From Desulfobacteraceae bacterium (GTDB taxonomy: Bacteria > Desulfobacterota > Desulfobacteria > Desulfobacterales > BuS5), in contig JAUVKE010000160.1 in assembly GCA_030592105.1 (NCBI GenBank), positions 1 to 6,343 on the forward strand: 6,343 nt of DNA, in the 5' to 3' direction. Position 1 is the stretch's first letter. The number at the start of each line of letters is the position of its first letter. Under the pieces are notes generated by a model. The model ran no database searches. It was not told the DNA's origin and worked only from the letters and a program-made list of their open reading frames with translations. This document shows positions 1-6,343 of this stretch, one piece after another. A program made the translations under genes and the position numbers.

Positions 1-3
1 GGA

Positions 4-85
4 TTTTGATTCATATACAAGGCGCATTAAAGGTTGAATACTTGATGTATTCGGCCTTTGATGTAACGCAGTAGATGGACCAAAA
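4..85. repeat. 82-base imperfect hairpin (REP/MITE-like intergenic repeat)
   Basis: The two halves are imperfect inverted copies. The outer arms (4..18 and 71..85, TTTTGATTCATATAC against GTAGATGGACCAAAA) match at 12 of 15 positions. GCG at 22..24 can pair with CGC at 67..69 beside a three-base bulge. The inner stem 25..41 / 47..63 is continuous over 17 pairs if G-U wobbles are allowed, and closes a five-base loop (42..46). It begins 26 bases beyond the stop codon of the giant sensor gene, so it could act as a 3'-end structure for that transcript. No T-run follows it on the minus strand, so it is not a standard intrinsic terminator. The size and position fit a dispersed intergenic repeat, but the copy number cannot be seen from one window. 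Nothing else is evident in 86..110. Confidence 0.6.
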
Positions 86-110
86 GACAAACAATTTCGT
101 TCAAGTAATT

Positions 111-3100
111 TCATTTCCGATCCTTAGGTATTGTAAAAAAAAATCTGCTCCCCTCACCTGCTGCAGATTCCAGGCATATCTCCCCGCCCCACTTGTTAAT
201 TATTTTTTGTACAAGGGCAAGACCTATTCCTGTGCTGTCGGTTTCATCCTTCGGTTTTAAGGTTTGAAACATTTTAAACACCTTTTTCTGATACTTTTCC
301 TCTATTCCAGGGCCATTATCTGCAACACAAAATTGCCATACAGCCTCCTTTTCAATAAAGCTGACATTGATCTCTCCTTTTTCTTTATCCATATATTTTA
401 CAGCATTATCAATAAAATTTTGAAATATCTGAAAAAGTAAAGTCTCTTCACACTTAATAACCGGCAAAATACCCTTAATCTTAAATGTAATAAATTCCGG
501 AATAACAACCAGGTCAGCCGCCTCCTTAATCAGTCTGTTTAAATCCACCGGCACAGAAAGCTCTTTAATACGCCCAACCCTGGAATATTGCAAAATCCCC
601 TCAATCATATCATACATCTGCCTTGCACGTTTTTGGATCAAATCAAGAAACTCACAACCATCTTTATCTATCTGGTCGTTATAATCATCAGTCAGCCAGC
701 TGGACAACTGCATAATTCCACGCAATGGGGCTTTTAAATCATGGGAAACTGCATAGGCAAAAGTTTTAAGTTCTTCATTTACCTTGTCAATATCTCTTGT
801 CCGCTCTTTTACAAGGGTTTCCAGATGATTACGGTATTTGATCAGTTCACATTCCGCCTTCTTCATTTCCTCCATGAGCCCGGCATTTTTTATGGCAACG
901 GCAGCCTGCGCTGTTAACAGGCCGGTGAGCGCCACCTGTTCATCGGAAAAAACAGATTTTATCAAACTGTTTTCTATATACAACACACCCAAAGCCTGTT
1001 TTTGCATTATAAGAGGAAGACAAAGCACAGAACGTAAATTTTCTTTTTGCACAACTTCATCTGAAATAAAATTTCCATCTGCACCCGCATCATTTAAAAG
1101 GAGCATTTTCTTTGTACGAAACACATAACGGGCAATTCCCATGCTTAATTTACTGGTGAAAAATTCCGGGTCCCCCTTAATTTTCAAAATAATCTCTTCT
1201 TCTTTAATACCCGACACATAAGGGACTAAACTCTCTTTTTCAGCAATCAGCAAATAGCCTGTTTTACCCCCCAGCCTTGCCATAACAGATTCCATAATTA
1301 TTTTGAGAAGTTTATTAAAATCGAGTTCACCTGTAATGACTTTTACCGAATTAAGGAGGTAACTATAGTCGAATGTTTTATCTAATGTCTGCCCCTGATC
1401 AGTCTTTGTTTTTTGTTCTTTTTTGAACAAGACTTTGCCTGACCGCAACAAGCCGGGCTTATCTATCTGCACCACCTTATTTAGTGCACCACACTCCTGA
1501 TACAGCAAAATGGCAGTATTTCGATAATGTACAGCTGAAAAATGATTTTCTTTTTCCAGATAATTCCCTAATCGCTCATTCAAAAAGGCTTCCAAAAACA
1601 GGTATTCTTCCTTGTGGGCAAGATCTATGGCATCTAAATAAGCAATCCTGGTCTGCTTTAAATCATTTTGCAAGGCCGCAGCTTCTGCATGCATCAGGCC
1701 AAGATAAGGCTTTAATATGGGACCCTGGGCAGCCCAATTTGTAACTTTTTTCAGATACTCATCAATATTGATTTTCTTACCGGTTTGCAACCCGGTAAGA
1801 TATTGAAACAGATACCAGAGACGAAAAACAATTGTGTTTGTGATACCGGTAAGATAAATTTCTCCCTCATCCAAAAATTGCTCTGCCTGAAAATAATTTC
1901 CAGTATAAAAAGCGACAATTCCCTGAAAAGTAAAATAGCAGCCCAAAGAAGCTGTATGTTTTTCTTTTTTCCAGGAATTTAACCTGGCTAAAATACCGGA
2001 TTTATCAAAAAGGGTTGGGCCCTGGGGCAATAAACCCTCCAGGCTCATCTGCAGTGTCTCTCCGATTCCAAAAGATAATGACAAATTGTTTTTTTGGCTG
2101 AAACTCACAAGGTCATTAATTTCAGATCTTAAATCATGTAAGTTTTTTCCCTGAACAAATTTAAACCAGAGCAATGCACAATTTGCCAGGCCGGCATACT
2201 GAAGTTCACCGCACTTTATACCGCTGTCCATTGTTTTCTGACAAAATAAGAGTAAATCAAAAACTGAACTTCTTGAATGAGATAAAAACCAATTTGCGGA
2301 TGCCAAGGCTCTAACTGAACCAAAAGTATCCGGAAAACGCTCAGTCATCTTTAACATGGTATCTTCATAACAATTCGCAAGCTGGTAGTTTTCCTGCATG
2401 GAAAAATACAAACCAGTTACAGACATTGCAAAAACAGTGAAATCCCCCACCCCTTTTTCCGAAGCCTTTTTTATTATAATCAAAGCCAATAGAGTAAGCA
2501 TTAAAACCTGTCCCGATGCATAACAGGACGAAAATATTTCAGCATATAAATGGAGTTCCAGAGCTACACGCCGATCATTAATAAGAGGGGCTGCAAAAAC
2601 CTCCTGGTAAATATTACGATTATTCCCATGGAGCTCTTCAACAAGATGAGACAACTCCATCTTTATTTCATTTTCAGATACAGGGAGGTTTTCACCGATC
2701 AGCTCCAGTGCCCGGCGTCCCGACTCGATACTACCAGACAGATCACCCATGGATGCATAGGCAACTGTCTGTTCATACAAACATTCAGCCCGGTCCAGAT
2801 TACTTTGCGCATGCTCCAGTGCTATGTCCACTATCTTCTTAGACCGTTTTTGATCACCATTTACCAGTGACGCCCGGGCAAGTTTTTTATAAAGAATAAA
2901 CATAAAATCATAATCGTCCTGCCACATACTGTCAGGAAACAGTTTTGCACTTTGGCTGAGATAGTGGTCGCAGGCGTTCAAAGCCAAAGCATCCATGGCA
3001 GCCATCCCGGCACGAAAATTAAATTTTGCTTCTTCATATAACTCAGCCTCACCTGCATCAGCCCTGTGACCTGCACTAAGATGCTCCACAATGGAAAACA

Positions 3101-5273
3101 GCCGGCCAGAGGATGCCTCGGTGTTACCTTTCTGATTCTCCTTTTCCTGCAGCTGATCAATAAAAACCCGGGCAATTTTCCTGTGGCACGCCCTCTTTTG
3201 CTCATCATTTAAAAAAGCGGCTGCTGCTGCCTGTATCTGATCGTGAAAAAAAGAGATGGTCGATTTGTCCTGCACCAAAATACGCCAGACAAACATGTCA
3301 TGAAACAATGCATGGAGCTTTTGAAGAGATATCTGTGCAGCCAGGGCCAGATCTTTCGCCTCAAAACGTGTGCCTAACATGGCTGCAATGGAAAGGAGAT
3401 TTGTTCCATTAACCGGAAACTGCTTTAATTTATCATAAAACAGCGCTTTGGCGCTGGACGGAAGCTGGAGACCGGCTAAATCATAAGCATCCCAGACCCA
3501 GTCCCCCTCTGCAGAAAAAAACAGCCGGTTATTGTTGTGCAGCCAGCGCAAACTTTCATTAACAAACAAAGGGTTTCCCGCAGAAACCGGATATATGATA
3601 TCCGTCAATCCCCTGGTGCGTGATTTGCTGGTATTTAAAATAAACGCAATCATCTCATTGACTGAATCCTGATCCAGGGAATCAATATGGAGTTTAACCA
3701 GGGGCAAAAAAGAGGCTTTAATACTGTTTTCCATTTGAACAACCCGACAATCTTCATCCACCTCATTACTACGATAAGCTCCGATAATAAAGAGATAGGG
3801 AAAGTCCAGGGGACGGGCAATAATCAGATCCAGCAGATCAAAGGTTGCACTATCACACCATTGCATATCATCCATAAATAATACCAGGGGATGTTGGGCA
3901 GAAGCAAAAGAGGCAATAAACTGACAGGACAAATTATTAAAACGATTTTTTGCTTCCACCGGTGGAAGGGGGGGGACATCCGGCTGCTCACCAATTAAAT
4001 GCACAAGTTCCGGCAGCAGATCCACCAGAAGCCGGCCATTTTCACCTGTTGCATCAAGTATCTGTTTTCGCCAGTACTTTATTCTTTTAACATCTTCTGT
4101 TAAAAGCTGACGTATTAATCGGCCAAAAGACTCTACCAGTGTTGCGTAGGGGAGGTGTTTGTTATACTGATTAAACTTGCCGGAAGTGTAATACCCCCCT
4201 TGCCAGACAATGGGCCGTTCAAGTTCCTGAATCAAACGGGTTTTACCCATGCCTGATAAACCGGAAATCGTAGCTATGCCTAATTTACCGGTACATACGC
4301 GTTGGTATTCATCCAAAAGCCTGTTTTTCTGTTGCTCCCGCCCCACCATTATTGAAGGGATGGAGATCTGACAGCAAAAATCTTTTTGTTTTAAAACAAA
4401 AGCAGAAACTTTCGGTACTAAAGTATCTTTTTCTGTTTTTTGCTGTAAATACAGGCAGGTTTGCAGATCGGCTTTTAGGCCTTTTGCACTATGGTATCGT
4501 CTTTCCGGGGCTTTCTCCAGTAAAACTGCAATAATATCGCTGATAATTTCCGGGAAATCCGGGTTAAATTCTGATACAGGCGCAGGGACTTTTGCAAGGT
4601 GAGAATGAATAACACTTAGAGGATCATCAGACAAAAAAGGAGGCTTCCCTGTTGCGCACTCATATAAAATTATACCCAGTGCATACAGATCACTAGAGTA
4701 ATCCGCATAAAACCGAATTCTCCCTGTCTGTTCAGGGGCAAGATAAGGCAAAGTCCCTCGCCTGTATTGATTATCCTGAGCAAACCTGCTGAACTGGCTG
4801 CTGGCAGAAATTCTTATATCATCAATCAGTCGAATGCGAACAGGATTATTCTGAATCAAAATATTGGCAGGTTTAACCCCTTTATGAATCAATGCTGCCC
4901 CGTGGCGAACCGCCAGACAATCTGCCAGTGCAATACCAATTTCAAGCAGTGTAACTGTATCAATTTTTTTACGTTCTTCCAGCCATTTAGAAAGAACCCG
5001 GCCATTAAAAAAGGGAGATATCAGGAGCAGCGATCCATAATTATCGAAGTACAGTTCAGGCACAATCATTTGTCTGATATTTAACTTTAAAAGATATGCC
5101 CGCTGGTGCTCAATATGTTCGACAATATCCTCTGAAACAAATTCAGGACGTATTTTTTTTACAACAACAGGTTTTGCCCTAGCTTCATCTTTGGCTAAGA
5201 ACACCTCTGCGGCCAGGCTTTCACCCAGTTTTTGAGTTATTGTTATTCTGCTTTTCCCCAACATACTTATCAT
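111..5273 (-). CDS. Giant multidomain sensor: kinase-like domain, AAA-type ATPase, TPR-like region, GAF, histidine kinase
   Basis: 1720 residues, complete, TGA stop, no signal peptide and no convincing membrane segment, so probably cytoplasmic. Residues ~9-275 form a Ser/Thr-kinase fold (Lys39, HKGVKPAN 130-137, GTLPYLAPEQ 173-182, Asp195), but the catalytic Asp is Gly132, DFG reads DDI (151-153) and the glycine loop is degenerate. Residues ~305-690 are the predicted-ATPase domain usual in this family: Walker A GLSGMGKT (338-345), Walker B ending MDD (467-469), then GNPLFVNE and FFHDQIQAAA. Residues ~690-1275 are helical and TPR-like. Residues ~1305-1462 are a GAF domain, joined by a short coiled coil (~1464-1500) to a histidine kinase. 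That has H-box SHDLKAPLR with His1511, N-box Asn1619/Asn1623, DNGPGI (1652-1657) and TGIGLALV (1681-1688), all intact. The length is normal for COG3899-type kinase/ATPase/GAF/HK proteins. There is no receiver domain and no regulator gene nearby, so the phosphate acceptor and the signal are unknown. The 5' neighbour is the EAL gene, 394 bases away on the same strand. Confidence 0.95.
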   Translation of the reverse strand: MISMLGKSRITITQKLGESLAAEVFLAKDEARAKPVVVKKIRPEFVSEDIVEHIEHQRAYLLKLNIRQMIVPELYFDNYGSLLLISPFFNGRVLSKWLEERKKIDTVTLLEIGIALADCLAVRHGAALIHKGVKPANILIQNNPVRIRLIDDIRISASSQFSRFAQDNQYRRGTLPYLAPEQTGRIRFYADYSSDLYALGIILYECATGKPPFLSDDPLSVIHSHLAKVPAPVSEFNPDFPEIISDIIAVLLEKAPERRYHSAKGLKADLQTCLYLQQKTEKDTLVPKVSAFVLKQKDFCCQISIPSIMVGREQQKNRLLDEYQRVCTGKLGIATISGLSGMGKTRLIQELERPIVWQGGYYTSGKFNQYNKHLPYATLVESFGRLIRQLLTEDVKRIKYWRKQILDATGENGRLLVDLLPELVHLIGEQPDVPPLPPVEAKNRFNNLSCQFIASFASAQHPLVLFMDDMQWCDSATFDLLDLIIARPLDFPYLFIIGAYRSNEVDEDCRVVQMENSIKASFLPLVKLHIDSLDQDSVNEMIAFILNTSKSRTRGLTDIIYPVSAGNPLFVNESLRWLHNNNRLFFSAEGDWVWDAYDLAGLQLPSSAKALFYDKLKQFPVNGTNLLSIAAMLGTRFEAKDLALAAQISLQKLHALFHDMFVWRILVQDKSTISFFHDQIQAAAAAFLNDEQKRACHRKIARVFIDQLQEKENQKGNTEASSGRLFSIVEHLSAGHRADAGEAELYEEAKFNFRAGMAAMDALALNACDHYLSQSAKLFPDSMWQDDYDFMFILYKKLARASLVNGDQKRSKKIVDIALEHAQSNLDRAECLYEQTVAYASMGDLSGSIESGRRALELIGENLPVSENEIKMELSHLVEELHGNNRNIYQEVFAAPLINDRRVALELHLYAEIFSSCYASGQVLMLTLLALIIIKKASEKGVGDFTVFAMSVTGLYFSMQENYQLANCYEDTMLKMTERFPDTFGSVRALASANWFLSHSRSSVFDLLLFCQKTMDSGIKCGELQYAGLANCALLWFKFVQGKNLHDLRSEINDLVSFSQKNNLSLSFGIGETLQMSLEGLLPQGPTLFDKSGILARLNSWKKEKHTASLGCYFTFQGIVAFYTGNYFQAEQFLDEGEIYLTGITNTIVFRLWYLFQYLTGLQTGKKINIDEYLKKVTNWAAQGPILKPYLGLMHAEAAALQNDLKQTRIAYLDAIDLAHKEEYLFLEAFLNERLGNYLEKENHFSAVHYRNTAILLYQECGALNKVVQIDKPGLLRSGKVLFKKEQKTKTDQGQTLDKTFDYSYLLNSVKVITGELDFNKLLKIIMESVMARLGGKTGYLLIAEKESLVPYVSGIKEEEIILKIKGDPEFFTSKLSMGIARYVFRTKKMLLLNDAGADGNFISDEVVQKENLRSVLCLPLIMQKQALGVLYIENSLIKSVFSDEQVALTGLLTAQAAVAIKNAGLMEEMKKAECELIKYRNHLETLVKERTRDIDKVNEELKTFAYAVSHDLKAPLRGIMQLSSWLTDDYNDQIDKDGCEFLDLIQKRARQMYDMIEGILQYSRVGRIKELSVPVDLNRLIKEAADLVVIPEFITFKIKGILPVIKCEETLLFQIFQNFIDNAVKYMDKEKGEINVSFIEKEAVWQFCVADNGPGIEEKYQKKVFKMFQTLKPKDETDSTGIGLALVQKIINKWGGEICLESAAGEGSRFFFTIPKDRK

Positions 5274-5402
5274 GGCATGGTACCCCTGATATTTATTGTT
5301 GCGTCAATGTGACAAGACCTGTCCCCCTTACTTTAGTACCTTACTCCTGAAACCCTGTCATAAAAAACAAGAAAACTTTGAGGGATTATTATAAAATCTT
5401 AT
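5274..5402 (-). other. Upstream leader of the giant sensor gene; no gene
   Basis: This ~130-base stretch separates the palindromic element from the giant gene and holds no supportable ORF on either strand. A perfect TATAAT hexamer on the minus strand (5388..5393) could be a -10 box and would give a leader of roughly 110 bases. No good -35 hexamer lies 16-18 bases upstream of it, because that place is taken by the end of the palindromic element. A TTGACG hexamer on the minus strand (5301..5306) is too close to the start codon for a normal promoter. GGGGGACAGGTCTTGTCA (minus strand, 5310..5327) stands out as repeat-like. No promoter can be assigned firmly. Confidence 0.4.
5283..5288 (-). promoter_or_regulatory. 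Probable ribosome binding site of the giant sensor gene
   Basis: On the minus strand CAGGGG lies nine bases before the ATG at 5271..5273, a workable Shine-Dalgarno spacing although the match is modest. The alternative in-frame start at Met4 (5262..5264) would put the same motif about 18 bases away, which is too far, so the longer start is preferred. Another ATG just upstream (5276..5278) is out of frame and runs into TGA after one codon, overlapping the chosen start. Confidence 0.4.
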
Positions 5403-5655
5403 GTAACTATTCAGCGTCTCTGATTTAAGATAGGCAGCAGGTATGATCTGATTAAAACTTTGAAATTGTTTGAACGGATTAGAGAGCGTTAAGAAAGAAT
5501 CCATCAGAGCTGAAACTTATTGACGTCATTTTTTGGCATACTATTACGCAAATTTATATTTTTAACCGAGTCTTTCTTTACGACCTCTTATCTGTGAGTT
5601 TTTCATGGTTTAATCAGATTATACCTGTTGCCGTGCATATTCGCTGAATAGTTAC
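5403..5655. repeat. 253-base palindromic element with 14-bp perfect terminal inverted repeats (MITE-like)
   Basis: The ends are exact inverted copies: GTAACTATTCAGCG at 5403..5416 and its reverse complement at 5642..5655. Inside these, 5433..5456 and 5609..5632 are inverted copies matching at 22 of 24 bases (core CAGGTATRATCTGATTAAA). Further in, 5487..5501 and 5568..5582 match at 13 of 15 (CGTTAAGAAAGAATC in the left arm). The three matching blocks keep their order but have unequal spacers (16 and 9 bases between the first two pairs). This suggests old homologous arms of ~90-100 bases that have diverged by indels around a 66-base centre. No transposase is encoded, which fits a miniature non-autonomous element. 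I see no target-site duplication: the flanks are ...ATCTTAT on the left and AAAAAAACC on the right. A long regulatory or terminator stem-loop between the two genes is the main alternative. Confidence 0.6.
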
Positions 5656-5667
5656 AAAAAAACCTGT

Positions 5668-6343
5668 TCACATTCCATGGTAATTTAAAGCCCTTTCTAA
5701 TTCATAAAATGGTACAGGCCTGGAAAACAGGTACCCCTGAGCAAAATCGCAACCCGCATCCATCAAAATCTTTTTCTGTCCCTCTGTTTCTACCCCCTCT
5801 GCAATAACTTTTAACTCCAGAGTATGGGCCATCACAATAATTGCCTTACATAGAATCAGGTCATTCTTATTACATTCAAGATTATTCACAAATCTCTTAT
5901 CGATTTTAAGGTAATCAATATCAAACTTCCTTAGATATGAGAGTGCCGAATAGCCCGCACCAAAATCATCAATGGCCACCTGTATACCTGCATCCCGAAG
6001 CCAGAAAAATTTATCAATAACTTCAGGATCTGCATTCAGCAGCAATTCTTCACTAATTTCAATAATTATCTTCTCCCCGGAAATATCGAGTTCATGCAAA
6101 AATGTTTGCCATTCTAATATAAAAAGATGCGTATCCATTTTAAATTGAACAGGTGACACATTTATACTGACCTGAAAATTATTTTCAAACGCCTTGCTCC
6201 ATTGAGATGCTCTTTGTGCTGACTCTTTGAGCACCCAGGCGCCAATTTTATTAATAAGGCCTGCTTCTTCCGCCAAATAGATAAATTCCATGGGGCTGAC
6301 CATGCCCCGCGTGGGATGATGCCACCTGAGGAGCGCCTCAGCC
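5668..6343 (-). CDS. EAL-domain cyclic-di-GMP phosphodiesterase, C-terminal part (5' end beyond window)
   Basis: The reading frame stays open to the right edge, so the real start lies outside. The Met at 6301..6303 is internal, because the 13 codons before it encode AEALLRWHHPTRG, the signature that gives the domain its name. EAL domains hydrolyse cyclic-di-GMP to pGpG in the cytoplasm. Counting from the first visible codon, the usual metal-binding and catalytic residues are all present: Glu2 (EAL), Asn61 (SINVSP), Glu95 and Glu98 (IEISE), Asp125-Asp126 (DDFGAGYSALSYL), Lys146 (LKIDKRF), Glu182 (AEGVE) and Gln202 (AQGYLFSRP). The protein is therefore predicted to be active. It ends about 20 residues after the last motif, with no C-terminal addition. 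Proteins of this type usually carry PAS, GGDEF or receiver domains upstream, and these cannot be seen here. It is followed by a 394-base gap holding the palindromic element and then the giant sensor gene on the same strand. Confidence 0.95.
   Translation of the reverse strand, partial: AEALLRWHHPTRGMVSPMEFIYLAEEAGLINKIGAWVLKESAQRASQWSKAFENNFQVSINVSPVQFKMDTHLFILEWQTFLHELDISGEKIIIEISEELLLNADPEVIDKFFWLRDAGIQVAIDDFGAGYSALSYLRKFDIDYLKIDKRFVNNLECNKNDLILCKAIIVMAHTLELKVIAEGVETEGQKKILMDAGCDFAQGYLFSRPVPFYELERALNYHGM

Noticed and set aside
923..936. Hydrophobic stretch VLMLTLLALIIIKK (protein residues 923-936 of the giant sensor) as a membrane segment; start/end here are residue numbers, about 2466..2507 in the DNA
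   Set aside because: It is short, ends in charged residues and sits within a repeated helical region, so it is more likely a buried helix of the TPR-like scaffold.
838..1128. Plus-strand open frame of 96 codons, with similar ones at 75, 1484, 1785, 2550, 3687, 4352 and 4767
   Set aside because: All but the first lie wholly antisense to the giant gene, and the first (75..260) overlaps its 3' end and the hairpin. Their products are low-complexity with no known motif, so they read as shadow frames.
2978..3208. 76-codon open frame on the minus strand
   Set aside because: It lies wholly inside the giant sensor gene in another frame, has no recognisable domain, and the main frame is well supported here by family-like sequence.
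5520..5547. Sigma-70-like pair on the plus strand, TTGACG and TATTAC 16 bases apart, overlapping the palindrome TGACGTCA
   Set aside because: The -10 match is only four of six, it points antisense into the EAL gene with no gene downstream, and an eight-base palindrome alone is not evidence of an operator.
5656..5670. Possible intrinsic terminator of the EAL gene: seven T residues on the minus strand shortly after the stop
   Set aside because: No G+C-rich stem precedes the T-run. The nearby CCATGG palindrome is too short and lies inside the coding sequence.
6301..6303. ATG as the start of the EAL protein
   Set aside because: The upstream codons in the same frame encode the EALLRW signature, so this Met is internal and the gene continues past the window edge.

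Overview
The window is A+T-rich bacterial DNA dominated by signal transduction on the minus strand. It holds one complete giant gene (111..5273), the 3' part of a second gene cut by the right edge (5668..6343), and two inverted-repeat structures in the non-coding DNA. The protein style (kinase / AAA-type ATPase / TPR-like / GAF / histidine kinase multidomain sensors, EAL phosphodiesterases) and the hairpin-rich intergenic repeats suggest a Gram-negative environmental bacterium. My best guess is a deltaproteobacterium of the Desulfobacterales type, but that is an impression and nothing in the window proves it.

Layout from right to left, which is the direction of transcription: (1) 5668..6343, the last 224 residues of an EAL-domain protein with every catalytic residue present, so probably an active cyclic-di-GMP phosphodiesterase whose N-terminal half lies outside the window. 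(2) 5274..5667, a 394-base intergenic gap. Positions 5403..5655 form a long imperfect palindrome with 14-bp perfect ends, which looks like a small non-autonomous mobile element. The remaining ~130 bases are the leader of the giant gene. (3) 111..5273, a 1720-residue cytoplasmic sensor. Its N-terminal Ser/Thr-kinase-like domain has lost the catalytic-loop aspartate (HKD to HKG) and has DDI in place of DFG. It is followed by an intact P-loop ATPase, a ~580-residue TPR-like helical region, a GAF domain and a complete histidine kinase. (4) 1..110, the downstream flank, largely an 82-base imperfect hairpin repeat.

The likely working model is that the giant protein integrates an unknown signal through its GAF and helical scaffold, with ATPase-dependent regulation, and outputs through His1511 to a response regulator that is not in this window. 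A link to the neighbouring c-di-GMP enzyme is suggested only by gene order, and the palindromic element between them argues against tight co-transcription. The points most worth a second look are the apparent pseudokinase head, the palindromic element at 5403..5655 and the strand-asymmetric hairpin at 4..85. I found no RNA genes, CRISPR arrays, tRNAs, complete insertion sequences or clear novel defence-type systems.
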